A program made the position numbers and the translations under genes. From Psychrobacter sp. JCM 18902 (GTDB lineage Bacteria > Pseudomonadota > Gammaproteobacteria > Pseudomonadales > Moraxellaceae), in the NCBI RefSeq assembly GCF_904846615.1, contig NZ_CAJHBK010000001.1, forward strand, positions 2,542,001-2,606,000: a stretch of 64,000 nucleotides of DNA. The letters are read 5' to 3'. The notes under the pieces are model-generated. The model was not told where the DNA came from, did not search any database, and worked only from the letters and a program-made list of their open reading frames with translations. Position 1 is the first letter of the stretch; each line of letters begins with the position of its first letter. Below, piece after piece: positions 27,816 to 37,375 of the stretch.

Positions 27816-27944
27816 ATGGCTAATAAATCAGACGTAAAAAAGCTTAAGCAAGAAATTAAAGATACCAAAGCAAAAATTAAGCAGAAAAAGAAAGATCTCA
27901 AAGATCTTAAGAAGTCATTGAAGAAGTCGAAAAAAGCCAAATAG
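27816..27944 (+). CDS. 42-residue lysine-rich coiled-coil microprotein
   Basis: The ATG at 27816 follows an AAGGA site and the frame ends at TAG 27942-27944. About half of the 42 residues are lysine; the rest keep a heptad-like pattern of I/L (KKLKQEIKDTKAKI, then KKDLKDLKKSL), so a single basic helix or coiled coil is predicted. A strong terminator follows 38 bases later, which makes it a self-contained unit. The antisense frame here is a shadow. No family is recognised; nucleic-acid binding is plausible from charge only. Confidence 0.75.
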   Translation: MANKSDVKKLKQEIKDTKAKIKQKKKDLKDLKKSLKKSKKAK

Positions 27945-27981
27945 CTTTGTTTCGAAATGATGACTCTACATCAAAAAACAG

Positions 27982-28012
27982 AAGAGGATAGCGTTGGCTG
28001 TCCTCTTTTTTG
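27982..28012 (+). terminator. Rho-independent terminator of the microprotein gene
   Basis: AGAGGATAGC pairs with GCTGTCCTCT through ten pairs (one G-U) around GTTG, followed by a T-run to 28011. Confidence 0.88.
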
Positions 28013-28071
28013 CTATTAATTTAGCCATTTTAGCCCATTTAGAGGATAATCGATTGAATTGAGGACACGCC

Positions 28072-30441
28072 TTAGGCATTGGTATAACGACTTGCCTCAG
28101 GCATCCAGCGGTGAATCAGTTGGCTGACATCTGCCTTGCGCGTAGGATCTGCAATTAAATGTTTGGCTAAACGCTGAGCAATGGCAAACAGCTGCTCGTC
28201 ACGTATCAGATCAGCCAAATAATAACCGACGTTACCCGTTTGACGTTTGCCTAATAACTCACCGGGACCACGCAATTCCAAATCTTTTTGGGCAATGACA
28301 AAACCATCAGTGCTATCACGCAGGACCTTTAAGCGCTCTGTACCTGTCTCTGATAATGGCTTTTGGTATAACAGTACGCAATAGCTTTTGGTTGAGCCAC
28401 GCCCGACTCGCCCGCGCAGCTGATGTAATTGCGATAGACCTAATCTTTCGGCATTTTCGATAACCATTAACGACGCATTAGGGACATCGACCCCGACTTC
28501 AATGACCGTTGTGGCAATCAACAAGTCCAAATTGCCAGCTTTAAATTCTTGCATGATGGCTTGTTTGTCAACGGATTTCATCTTGCCATGGACAAGACCA
28601 ATGCGAATATTCAAGCGCTCATTTAAGTCCTCATAAGTGGCTTCAGCAGCTTGCGCATCCAGCACACTAGACGCTTCGACCAACGAGCAAACCCAGTACG
28701 CTTGTCTACCCGCTTCACAATTAACCGCAATACGTTCGATCACCTCATCGCGTCGATTACGGTCAATGGTCACCGTAGTAATTGGCGTACGCCCCGGTGG
28801 CAATTCATCGATAATCGAGGTATCCATATCACCGTAAACGCTCATTGCGAGCGTGCGCGGAATCGGGGTAGCGGTCATAATCAGCTGATGCGGCGTGCTA
28901 TTGGCCACCCCTTTATTGGTTAGTGCCATACGCTGCTCAACACCAAAGCGATGCTGTTCATCGATAATAACTAAGCCCAATTTGGCAAACTGCACCTGCT
29001 CTTGAAATAATGCATGAGTCCCGACGACCACTTGCACCGCGTTTTCTGCGACTGCTTCCAACGCTTCGCGGCGCTGCTTTGCCGTTTGTTTCCCAGCAAG
29101 CCAGCCGACACCGATACCTAACGGCTCAAACCATTGCTTAAAGTTAAACAAATGCTGCTCTGCTAAAATTTCTGTGGGTGCCATTACCGCCACTTGCCAG
29201 CCACTATCAAGCGCATAACCCGCCGCACCCGCTGCGATCAGAGTCTTGCCCGCGCCAACATCACCTTGCACCAACCGCAGCATTGGGATGGACGTTGCCA
29301 TATCAGCCGTAATATCTTTCATGACTCGTTGCTGTGCACCCGTTAAATCAAATGGCAATGCGGCAAACAACTTATCAGCCAATGGACTTTGAGTGGCACA
29401 TTTGGGTGCTTTATGCTGATGCAGTTGCTGACGACGATATAACAAGCTGAGCTGATGGGCGGTTAATTCTTCAATAATTAAACGCTGACATGCTGCATGA
29501 GTACGGGCACTTAACTGGGTGAGTAGCTGATATTGTCGTCCTGCGTCGGTATAAGTCGGCGGTGTATGCAGTAATACTAAGGCCTCAAATATCGTCAGAT
29601 TATAGACGTTGTTATTAACTGTTCTATTAGCGACTGTATGGATATCACTGTTTGTATTATTATTGGCATCATAGACATTGGCTTTATTGACACTACTAAC
29701 GCTATGACCAGTCGTATTATCTGGCACACTACGCGCCAGTGTCGAGAATATATCTTCTGGATACTCTGCCTCTGTTACTACTGTCTTCGTCGGTTCAAAA
29801 GGTGCTAATGGCAAGTCAGCCACGGCTGCAAAGTCTGTAGGAGTAAACAGCGTCATCGGCAAGCCTTCACTGCGAACCGTCTGTAATGCCAGCTTAATTA
29901 AGGTACGCAGCTTATTTTGATGCAAACCTTTAACACTTGGATAAATAGGCTGCAAACCGGTATTTACTACCGTCTCATTACTACTGATAACTTGATATTC
30001 AGGATGGTGGATTTGCTTACCATAACGACTCACCTTTACTTCGCCAAATAATTGCAGCTGCGCCCCTAAGCTCATGGTTTGTGCAAGACCACGATAAACC
30101 TTAAAAAACCGTAGCGATATGGTGCCCGTATCATCATCTACCACGACCGTCATACCGCTGCGCTTGGTGTCAACGTGTACCACACGCCCAGTAATTAACG
30201 CAGACTGTCCGTGTCCCACCTCTGCTATAGACAGTAGTCGGCTACGATCTTCATAATCACGTGGCAGATGCAGCAATAAATCAAATATTCGTTTAATATT
30301 CAATTGTGCCAACTGTTCTGCGACTTTTAATCCCACACCCGCCAGTGCCGTCACTGGCATATCTAGCGCTGAGAGTGGCAGCTCAGACCTTATATGGTCT
30401 GTTGAGCTGGATAAAGAAGCGTTCACCGATACTGACATCAA
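28072..30441 (-). CDS. recG: ATP-dependent DNA helicase RecG
   Basis: RecG remodels stalled forks and Holliday junctions. The 789-residue protein has the wedge/OB domain at about 60-160. The helicase core has Walker A GDVGAGKT at 393-400 and the DEQHRFG box at 494-500. It ends with QLRGRVGRG and the TRG-type C-terminal motif. The usual length is about 690; about 45 extra residues at 238-282 are Asn/Thr/Val-rich and low-complexity (for example YDANNNTNSD), probably a disordered loop between the wedge and helicase parts. The neighbours are unrelated. Confidence 0.96.
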   Translation of the reverse strand: MMSVSVNASLSSSTDHIRSELPLSALDMPVTALAGVGLKVAEQLAQLNIKRIFDLLLHLPRDYEDRSRLLSIAEVGHGQSALITGRVVHVDTKRSGMTVVVDDDTGTISLRFFKVYRGLAQTMSLGAQLQLFGEVKVSRYGKQIHHPEYQVISSNETVVNTGLQPIYPSVKGLHQNKLRTLIKLALQTVRSEGLPMTLFTPTDFAAVADLPLAPFEPTKTVVTEAEYPEDIFSTLARSVPDNTTGHSVSSVNKANVYDANNNTNSDIHTVANRTVNNNVYNLTIFEALVLLHTPPTYTDAGRQYQLLTQLSARTHAACQRLIIEELTAHQLSLLYRRQQLHQHKAPKCATQSPLADKLFAALPFDLTGAQQRVMKDITADMATSIPMLRLVQGDVGAGKTLIAAGAAGYALDSGWQVAVMAPTEILAEQHLFNFKQWFEPLGIGVGWLAGKQTAKQRREALEAVAENAVQVVVGTHALFQEQVQFAKLGLVIIDEQHRFGVEQRMALTNKGVANSTPHQLIMTATPIPRTLAMSVYGDMDTSIIDELPPGRTPITTVTIDRNRRDEVIERIAVNCEAGRQAYWVCSLVEASSVLDAQAAEATYEDLNERLNIRIGLVHGKMKSVDKQAIMQEFKAGNLDLLIATTVIEVGVDVPNASLMVIENAERLGLSQLHQLRGRVGRGSTKSYCVLLYQKPLSETGTERLKVLRDSTDGFVIAQKDLELRGPGELLGKRQTGNVGYYLADLIRDEQLFAIAQRLAKHLIADPTRKADVSQLIHRWMPEASRYTNA

Positions 30442-30710
30442 AGATCCTAACGATATTATTTTTAGTTTTCATATACTCATTCAAGTATTTTCAATATACC
30501 GTAGATGATGACAGTTTTTATAAGAAAGCTGTCATCAACAGGACACATCAAAACACCGACTCATTTCATTATAGCTGACAATACAATTGCTTATGCTCAG
30601 CTATTTAGTAATACTGCGTCAAAAAGCCTGAAAGTCAAACGGCTCATTTGTATCATATCAATAACTGATGTCTTATTTTCCGTATTATGGTCATTTTATA
30701 AGGTGTTTTT

Positions 30711-31727
30711 ATGTTCCCTCCTGCCCAGTACCGACAACCTCTTCATAGTCTAAGAGTGCGACATAGTATGAGAATGCTATGCATCAGCTTAATTGCCGTA
30801 CTCGGATTATCTATCAGCGCTTGTAGCGCTCTAGCGCCAGCGCAGCCGTTACCTGAAGCACCAAAAATAGCGCCACTTAATGTTGCATTAGTCTTGGGCG
30901 GCGGCGGTGCCAAAGGCTTCGCCCATGTTGGGGTGATTAAAGCACTAGAAGCAAATGGTATCAAGCCCACGCTCATCGTTGGCACTAGCGTCGGCAGCTT
31001 GGTTGGTGGCCTATATGCGAGCGGTTACACACCAGTACAGCTTGAGCAACTGGCACTGACCACTACAGATAGCGAATTGACAGATTTTGTCTTATCCAAT
31101 CAAGGTGTCATCGAGGGTATCAAACTCAAAAACTTTATCAACGATAAAGTCGATGGACGAGTAATAGAGGATTTCCCTATCCGCTTTGCAGCAGTCGCGG
31201 CGGAGAAGCATACTTTGAAAAAAGCCATTTTTACCACTGGTGATGCGGGGCTTGCCGTTCAAGCATCCTGTAGCGTACCGAATATTTTTATTGCGCCGCG
31301 CATTCCCGAAAAGGTCGGTAAAAAATATATCGACGGTGGCGTGGTCAGCCTAGTACCTGTCGATAGTGCCCGTGATTTGGGCGCTGATATTGTTATTGCC
31401 GTTGATGTGACAGACACTGGTATTAACAATCCTAGCGGTGTCTCTACACTTGATAAAAAATTAAACCTCAACGGATTAAGCAATTTTTGGGGATTTTTGG
31501 AGAGTAATGTCGTAGCCTCGCCAAGCGCCAATCGTGCCTCATCGATGCAGCGTGAACGAGATCGTGCTGATGTGCTGATTACGCCTGCGGTCAGTCATAT
31601 CAGCTCACTAGATACCAGCCAGCGCCGTGCTCTCATAGCTGCAGGCTCGCAAGCCACTACCGCACAGATGGCTGCCATCAAGCAATTAATCAAAGAAAAA
31701 TCTAACCAGAAATACGCGACGCTTTAA
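30711..31727 (+). CDS. Patatin-like phospholipase, lipoprotein
   Basis: The 338-residue protein belongs to the RssA/patatin group of Ser-Asp dyad lipid hydrolases. Motifs: oxyanion loop GGGGAKGF (63-70), nucleophile elbow GTSVG (91-95, Ser93) and IDGG (207-210, Asp208). A lipobox ending in Cys38 (LSISAC) suggests anchoring after signal peptidase II cleavage. The ATG at 30711 has an AAGGTG site; an in-frame ATG at 30768 would give a more usual signal length but has no clear ribosome site. Confidence 0.9.
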   Translation: MFPPAQYRQPLHSLRVRHSMRMLCISLIAVLGLSISACSALAPAQPLPEAPKIAPLNVALVLGGGGAKGFAHVGVIKALEANGIKPTLIVGTSVGSLVGGLYASGYTPVQLEQLALTTTDSELTDFVLSNQGVIEGIKLKNFINDKVDGRVIEDFPIRFAAVAAEKHTLKKAIFTTGDAGLAVQASCSVPNIFIAPRIPEKVGKKYIDGGVVSLVPVDSARDLGADIVIAVDVTDTGINNPSGVSTLDKKLNLNGLSNFWGFLESNVVASPSANRASSMQRERDRADVLITPAVSHISSLDTSQRRALIAAGSQATTAQMAAIKQLIKEKSNQKYATL

Positions 31728-31771
31728 GCGCCTTGCAACGGCGTACCAAAATTTCTTGTTAACAACCCATA

Positions 31772-31806
31772 AAAAAGCACCACAGCAACGAGCCGTGATG
31801 CTTTTT
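31772..31806. terminator. Bidirectional terminator between convergent genes
   Basis: AAAAAGCA and TGCTTTTT pair with an inner CAC/GTG stem. It lies between the patatin-like gene and the converging secreted-protein gene and can serve both. Confidence 0.75.
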
Positions 31807-31877
31807 GTGATTAAACGAATATTAAGCCGGTATTAAATAAATCACACTGATAAAATACTTAATACTAAATGACTGAC

Positions 31878-32474
31878 TTATTTCACACGTGCACGGTATT
31901 TAACCACTACGGTGTCATTAAGGCCAACACCCTCTAAATCCCAGCGTACCGCTTTATAATACTTTAATGGAATTTCTTGCAGTTGGTTATCCACTTTTCC
32001 ACGTAATGGCATACGGGCAAAAGTATTGCCATCTGCACTGCCGTATGGAAAATCAGGTGATACTGTACGCAATAACTCTACCTGCTCAGGGATACTCATC
32101 GTCACAGTCATTTTACGGACGCGATCTGCATTGGTATTGGTAAAATAGCCTTGGTACTCCAAGACATTACCTGATTGTAGGCGCGTACTAGCATTCACCG
32201 GAGCCAAAACCTCTTGACCGTTTGCATCAACGCTAATCAATGACGCGGTAATTTTACTATTGACGGCCTGTGCACTCGAGTTGCTGCTTTTAGTAGCATT
32301 GGTCTGTACAGCTGCCGAACTATCAACCGCTTGTTCTGGCGTCGGTAGCATTGCCGAGGCTTGCGTCACTACCATCGCACCGATGAGCGTACCAGCCACA
32401 ACGTGGAATAAGCGATGTCCGCTCCAAGCACTAAATGGGCTAGCAAATTGGTTACTTTTTTTCATGGTTTTCAT
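31878..32474 (-). CDS. Secreted protein with a DUF11-like beta domain
   Basis: The 198-residue protein has a signal peptide (VVAGTLIGAMVVTQASA, about 25-41), a Ser/Ala/Asn-rich linker, and a C-terminal beta-sandwich-like region. The latter has LEYQGYFTNTNADRVRKMTVTM followed by IPEQVELLRTVSP, a pattern like the DUF11 conserved repeat that describes terms such as stage-specific growth of surface proteins. No enzymatic motif or anchor was seen. The function is unknown; a periplasmic or exported location is the only firm statement. Confidence 0.65.
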   Translation of the reverse strand: MKTMKKSNQFASPFSAWSGHRLFHVVAGTLIGAMVVTQASAMLPTPEQAVDSSAAVQTNATKSSNSSAQAVNSKITASLISVDANGQEVLAPVNASTRLQSGNVLEYQGYFTNTNADRVRKMTVTMSIPEQVELLRTVSPDFPYGSADGNTFARMPLRGKVDNQLQEIPLKYYKAVRWDLEGVGLNDTVVVKYRARVK

Positions 32475-32996
32475 TATCCCTGGTTAATATGTCGGTAAAA
32501 CGCAGCTGGTAAAACTTGAATAACTTCTGGTATATATTGAATCGTCTACAGGCAGCACAATTTAGACGAAATATATCCACTTATAAGAAACATGCTATAA
32601 GAAACATAACTCATTATAAATGGTCGACTGTTATAGTATTGGCAGACCTAGTATCGCTGCTGATTGTAGTGACAGCTAATGGCAAGCGCTGCATGCGTCT
32701 ATGCTGCTGGCGTCTATATTGTCATAGCTGGTAAGCTTATCGTATAAAGTTTTTATTTTTATTGATTATCTTCGTTCATCGCCTGTAAAGCAATAGCGCT
32801 TAGCATAGCAAAAAGTGTTTGTACGTACACTAACCCCGTGTTGCGGTTGTGTATATCGTCCATCAGTGATAAAAATTGATTGATACTACTGAAATAAAAG
32901 ATAGCTCATAACGGCGTTTTTTGCTATGGTAATTCTTTAGCGATAGGCATTTTTTGCTACGCCCCTTTTCTTATTCTCACTACTATTGCCCTTATT
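32475..32996. other. Intergenic region upstream of argA
   Basis: These 522 bases separate the divergent secreted-protein gene and argA. They include short imperfect direct repeats (CATGCTATAAGAAACATAAC, and GGTAAAAC twice near 32493-32514) and AT-rich tracts. A 72-codon frame inside has no ribosome site or recognisable product. No ARG box was recognised. Confidence 0.5.
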
Positions 32997-34319
32997 ATGA
33001 CTACTAGCGCCATGCCCCAAATCAACCCTGAATATGTCCATTGGTTCCGTAACTCTGCCCCCTACATCAATACCCATCGCGGCAAAACGTTCGTGATTAT
33101 GTTTGGTGGTGAGGCGGTCAATCATCCAAATTTCAGCACCCTTATTCATGATTTTGCGCTACTGCATAGCTTAGGTATCAAGCTGGTATTGGTACATGGA
33201 GCGCGACCGCAAATCGAAAAGAACTTAAAAGATGCTGACATTACCTCCCCACTGCATCAAGACATTCGAATTACACCGCGCGTGGCGATGCCTGCTATTT
33301 TACAAGCGGTAGGCGCTATTCGCCTGCAACTCGAAGCGCAGCTGTCGATGGGACTGGCCAATTCACCTATGTATGGTTCACGCATCGATGCCATTTCAGG
33401 CAATTTTGTGACCGCACGTCCTTACGGTATTCGTGATGGTATCGATTACCAAATGACTGGCGAAGTGCGCTCTATCGATGTTGAGGCCATCAAAAACAAC
33501 CTGCTACACGACCATATTGTGATTTTAGGCTCAATGGGTTATTCAGCAACTGGTGAAGTCTTTAATTTGCTAGCTGAAGACGTGGCGCTCAGTGCAGCCG
33601 TGGCACTGGGTGCTGATAAGCTTATCTTCTTGGGTGAAGAAGCAGGCATCAATGACGATGATCGCTTACTAAGAGAGATGATTCCTAATGAAGTCGATCG
33701 CTTCTTACGTGATCGTGATTTAAATTGCGAGATCAATTATTTCTTAAATTGCGCCAGTTTGGCTTGCCGCCAAGGCGTCCATCGCACCCATATTATCTCG
33801 TATGCCAAAGACGGTGCCTTATTAGAAGAGTTATTCACTCGCGATGGCTCTGGTACTCTTATCAGCCATGACCCTTACGAAGAGATTCGTCGTGCCAATA
33901 TTGACGATGTGGTCGGACTGATTGAGCTATTATCACCGCTAGAAGAGCAAGGCATATTAGTCAGCCGCTCACGCGAACGCTTAGAGCAAGAGATTGATAA
34001 TTATAGTGTCATCGAGCGTGATGGTATGATTTTGGGCTGCGCGGCGCTATATCCATTGGATACAGAATCAGCAGAAGTTGCCTGTGTCGCCGTACATCCC
34101 GATTATCGTAGCGGTAGTCGCGGTGCAGACTTACTGGCATTTTTAGAGCAACAAGCGCGCAGTCATGGTCTGCACAAGTTGTTTGTGTTGACAACACGGA
34201 CGGCACATTGGTTCGTCGAGCAAGGCTTTGCCGAAGTCGAGGCCAGCGCGCTACCTGCATCGCGTCAAGAAAAATACCATAATGGTCGTAACTCTAAAGT
34301 CTTTCAAAAAACTCTTTAG
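32997..34319 (+). CDS. argA: Amino-acid N-acetyltransferase (N-acetylglutamate synthase)
   Basis: ArgA makes N-acetylglutamate from glutamate and acetyl-CoA, the first step of arginine synthesis. The 440-residue protein has an N-terminal amino-acid-kinase domain that senses arginine (GKTFVIMFGGEAV at about 23-35, LVLVHGARPQIE at about 65-76) and a C-terminal GNAT domain (about 290-440) with the acetyl-CoA loop VHPDYRSGSRG. The architecture is that of Pseudomonas/E. coli ArgA. Confidence 0.96.
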   Translation: MTTSAMPQINPEYVHWFRNSAPYINTHRGKTFVIMFGGEAVNHPNFSTLIHDFALLHSLGIKLVLVHGARPQIEKNLKDADITSPLHQDIRITPRVAMPAILQAVGAIRLQLEAQLSMGLANSPMYGSRIDAISGNFVTARPYGIRDGIDYQMTGEVRSIDVEAIKNNLLHDHIVILGSMGYSATGEVFNLLAEDVALSAAVALGADKLIFLGEEAGINDDDRLLREMIPNEVDRFLRDRDLNCEINYFLNCASLACRQGVHRTHIISYAKDGALLEELFTRDGSGTLISHDPYEEIRRANIDDVVGLIELLSPLEEQGILVSRSRERLEQEIDNYSVIERDGMILGCAALYPLDTESAEVACVAVHPDYRSGSRGADLLAFLEQQARSHGLHKLFVLTTRTAHWFVEQGFAEVEASALPASRQEKYHNGRNSKVFQKTL

Positions 34320-34338
34320 ATGCTCAATCTCTAGTCAT

Positions 34339-34372
34339 AAAAAAGCCCTCATAATATTATGAGGGCTTTTTT
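34339..34372. terminator. Bidirectional terminator between argA and the FKBP gene
   Basis: A 34-base perfect palindrome with GCCCTCATAAT arms and flanking A6/T6 tracts. It terminates the convergent argA and FKBP genes. Confidence 0.92.
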
Positions 34373-34417
34373 ATGATTTTATTTTTTAACACTATTCACT
34401 AGGGTGTGTACTAAGTA

Positions 34418-35149
34418 TTATTTTACTTTTAATAGCTCAACCGTAAAGATAAGCGTGCTGTTAGGCTCGATACCTGCGTTACCCGCTTCGCCATAAGCAA
34501 TATCTGATGGGATATAAAATTCGTATTTACCGCCCTCTTTCATCAGCTGTAGACCTTCTGTCCAGCCAGCGATGACTTGGTTCAACGGGAACTCAATTGG
34601 CTCACCGCGCTCATAAGAGCTATCAAATACCGTGCCATCGATTAACTTACCTTCGTAGTTTACTTCAACCACGTCAGTCGCTTTTGGTGATTTACCCGTA
34701 CCTGCGGTGATAACTTTGTACTGTAAGCCAGAAGCCGTTTCTTTGACGCCTTCTTTTTTAGCGTTTTCTGCTAAGAATGCAGCGCCTTTGGTTTTGTTTT
34801 CTCCAGCTTTTGTTTCCATGTCTTTAACGAACTTTTCTTCTTGCTCTTTTTGATAAGTCGTCAATACTTCCTGCATTTGTTCTTGAGTCAATGCTGATTT
34901 ATTGCCTTCATAACCATCACGGAAGCCTTTTTCAAAGGTATCAAGATTTAGGTCACCGACCGCTTCTTTGTTACCTTCAGCCATCATGAAGCCTAAGCTA
35001 TAACCTACTTTTTCATTTGCTGAGCTTTGCTCGGTGATTGAAACGCTTTTAGCAGCGGTCTCTTGGTTACCGTTATTTGTGCTACAGCCTGTTACCAACA
35101 ACATAGCACTAGCAAGTACACCAACGCTTAAAGTAGTGATTTTTTTCAT
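34418..35149 (-). CDS. FKBP-type peptidyl-prolyl isomerase lipoprotein
   Basis: The 243-residue protein is Mip/FkpA-like. A lipobox ends at Cys22 (LVTGC), then an N-terminal dimerisation helix region (about 40-120) and an FKBP domain (about 150-243) with VVEVNYEGKLIDGTVFDSSYERGEP and IPSDIAYGE. It would help fold proteins in the periplasm as a membrane-anchored dimer. It has its own terminator. Confidence 0.93.
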   Translation of the reverse strand: MKKITTLSVGVLASAMLLVTGCSTNNGNQETAAKSVSITEQSSANEKVGYSLGFMMAEGNKEAVGDLNLDTFEKGFRDGYEGNKSALTQEQMQEVLTTYQKEQEEKFVKDMETKAGENKTKGAAFLAENAKKEGVKETASGLQYKVITAGTGKSPKATDVVEVNYEGKLIDGTVFDSSYERGEPIEFPLNQVIAGWTEGLQLMKEGGKYEFYIPSDIAYGEAGNAGIEPNSTLIFTVELLKVK

Positions 35150-35449
35150 AAAGTACTCTCAAATTGTAAGGATAGTGGCGAGATGTCACATGTTCCTATA
35201 ATAACAAATCTTAGTTTTAGGAACCATGTTTGCCGTCAAATTATCGGGCGAATGTACAGTCTATGTTAATATTTCTCATCATAATAACAAGTTATCACAC
35301 AAATACAGTAACACGTTAAGCTTTCTATCTTTAAATCCACTAATACATCAGCTAAGCTGAATTAGTTAAGGTGATAAGTAACCGAGTGTACGTCTTTATC
35401 ATGGATGATTAACATTGGCAGTAAGGCAATTAACACGAGGGAAACCAAC

Positions 35450-35488
35450 GTTTTTTGATAAGGTTTTTTGATAAGGTTTTTTGATAAG
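35450..35488. repeat. Three exact tandem copies of GTTTTTTGATAAG
   Basis: Units occupy 35450-35462, 35463-35475 and 35476-35488, followed by a partial fourth (GTTATC). The array lies about 150 bases upstream of the membrane-protein gene. Confidence 0.95.
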
Positions 35489-35571
35489 GTTATCTACTCA
35501 AAAATTATAATATCACCGCATAACTTACTTTAAAAATACTATTAATTATAACCATCTATGTATTGGTTTCG

Positions 35572-35604
35572 CTCAACAATAGCTGTACTGATGATATTGT
35601 TGAG
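35572..35604 (+). promoter_or_regulatory. Hairpin in the leader of the TM_helix protein gene
   Basis: Ten-base arms CTCAACAATA (35572-35581) and TATTGTTGAG (35595-35604) surround 13 bases, ending about 32 bases before the ATG and its AAAGGAGG ribosome site. It may be an operator or mRNA structure; no T-run follows. Confidence 0.55.
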
Positions 35605-35636
35605 TGGCTTTCGTATGATGATTAAAGGAGGATAAG

Positions 35637-37349
35637 ATGAATCCAATGTACACATCTTTTAACGGTTATCTTGGTGGGCCTATCGGCTCTATTATTGGTG
35701 CTATTTTAATATTTATTATTGGTTGGCTAGTGGCACTGGGTATCGCGGCACTGGTTCGTAATGTATTATCTAGAGTCAATCTGAACCAACGTATGAACTC
35801 TTCAACGGGTAAGACCTACGATTTAGAAGGTATTATCTCTAAGATTGTATTTTGGTTCATCTTTATCATCGCGATTTCTGGGGCGCTGAATCAATTGAAT
35901 TTGAACTCAATCTCGACACCGTTTGCAAATATGGTCAATCAAGTCCTAGCATTTATCCCTAATCTTATCGGCGCTATCGCTGTGGGTATTATTGGTTGGG
36001 TCTTGGCTACTGTTGCACGCACAGCTATCAACGCGGCATTGGCGAAAACGTCAATGGATGAGCGTTTAAGTGCTCAGGCAGGTGTAAAACCGATGAGTAG
36101 CACGATTGCCGATATGGTTTATTGGTTCATCTTGTTGGTTGTTTTGACAATGGTATTGGGTAAATTAGAGCTTGATGGTTTATTTGCTCCATTGACGAAT
36201 ATGGTTGATAAAATCTTTAGCTTTATCCCTAACATCCTCATTGCAGGTGTTGTCTTTGTCGTCGGTTATATCATTGCCAAAGTGGTGCGCGGCATTGTGA
36301 CCAACCTTGTGTCTACTTTTAATGTTCAAGAATTGGCTACAAAAGCAGGCTTAAGCGAAAAAAACAGCTTGCCTAATATCGCTGGTTCACTGGCATTTTT
36401 AGTAGTGATCATTCCAACTATTATTGCTGCATTAAACGCATTAAAAATTGAAGTGATTGCTCGTCCTGCGACAAACATGCTGAACAAAATCATGGAAGCA
36501 CTGCCAAACATCTTTATGGCGGTTGCGATTTTAGTCGTGACCTTCTATGTGGTACGTATGGTTGCCAATATCATCAAAGGTTTGATCGAAAACACTGAGA
36601 TTAATCAATTGCCTGCGAAAGTTGGTTTACAAGAAACCATGGGCGATAAGAGAATCTCTGATCTTGTTGGTTATGCGATTATCTTCTTTGCGATGTTATT
36701 TGCCTCAATTGCTGCCGCTGACTTACTAGGTTTTGAGCCTATCTCAGCCATTATCGCCATGTTTATTGCGTTTGGTGCCAACATTATCTTGGGCGCAATT
36801 ATCCTATTTATTGGCTTCTGGCTTGCCAATATCATTGCAGGTGTGGTTGAGCGTTCTGAGCAAGGCTCACAATTCTTAGCAAACATCGTCCGTGTACTAA
36901 TTATGGGTTTAGTACTTGCCATGGGTTTAAAAGCGATGGGTATTGCTGACTCTATCGTTAACCTAGCCTTTGGTCTAACACTAGGTGCCGTAGCGGTAGC
37001 CTTTGCCCTTTCATTTGGTCTTGGTGGTCAAGAAGCCGCTGCACGTTTCCTACGTAAAATGCAGGATAAAATGGACAAAGAACGTGAAGAAGCTAAAGCG
37101 AAATCTGCTCTTCATACTCGCTCAAGTACACAAGAAAAAGTTGCTGACTCAGTTCGCGAAAACACTCCTGCTGCTTCAGGTACAATGACTAGTGACTTCC
37201 CTACTAGCACTGTCGATACCAACAACCCTAGTACGGGTCATGTAGATATCACTCATGTTGAAACAAGTGATGACGATATCGACACTGGTTCAAATCTAGC
37301 GCCAAGTAATAAAGGCTTTACTGATATTGATAATAACGACTTAAAATAA
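35637..37349 (+). CDS. TM_helix-repeat membrane protein (mechanosensitive-channel-like)
   Basis: The 570-residue protein contains about five repeats of the conserved TM_helix unit (PF05552). Each has a hydrophobic helix followed by a positively charged turn, for example IPNLIGAIAVGIIGWVLATV (about 103-122), IPNILIAGVVFVVGYIIAKV, LPNIFMAVAILVVTFYVVRM and ANIILGAIILFIGFWLANII. The last helix pair (GLTLGAVAVAFALSFGLGGQEAA) resembles MscS-related proteins. No MscS beta domain follows; the C-terminal 90 residues are a charged coil then a Ser/Thr/Asp-rich tail. Ion-channel function is by family label only. Confidence 0.85.
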   Translation: MNPMYTSFNGYLGGPIGSIIGAILIFIIGWLVALGIAALVRNVLSRVNLNQRMNSSTGKTYDLEGIISKIVFWFIFIIAISGALNQLNLNSISTPFANMVNQVLAFIPNLIGAIAVGIIGWVLATVARTAINAALAKTSMDERLSAQAGVKPMSSTIADMVYWFILLVVLTMVLGKLELDGLFAPLTNMVDKIFSFIPNILIAGVVFVVGYIIAKVVRGIVTNLVSTFNVQELATKAGLSEKNSLPNIAGSLAFLVVIIPTIIAALNALKIEVIARPATNMLNKIMEALPNIFMAVAILVVTFYVVRMVANIIKGLIENTEINQLPAKVGLQETMGDKRISDLVGYAIIFFAMLFASIAAADLLGFEPISAIIAMFIAFGANIILGAIILFIGFWLANIIAGVVERSEQGSQFLANIVRVLIMGLVLAMGLKAMGIADSIVNLAFGLTLGAVAVAFALSFGLGGQEAAARFLRKMQDKMDKEREEAKAKSALHTRSSTQEKVADSVRENTPAASGTMTSDFPTSTVDTNNPSTGHVDITHVETSDDDIDTGSNLAPSNKGFTDIDNNDLK

Positions 37350-37375
37350 GTCATCGTTAACGATATATTTTGAAT

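Larger units (their letters stand above)
35150..35636. other. Intergenic region between the FKBP gene and the TM_helix protein gene
   Basis: These 487 bases carry the divergent promoters of two genes, a triple 13-base repeat and a hairpin (both listed). No open frame was seen. Confidence 0.6.

Noticed and set aside
27671..27940. 89-codon minus-strand frame rich in Phe and Leu
   Set aside because: It is antisense to the lysine-rich microprotein gene, whose AAA/AAG codons create the Phe/Leu runs.
32516..32734. 72-codon frame upstream of argA
   Set aside because: No ribosome site, odd composition (Cys/Trp/Arg-rich end) and no family.
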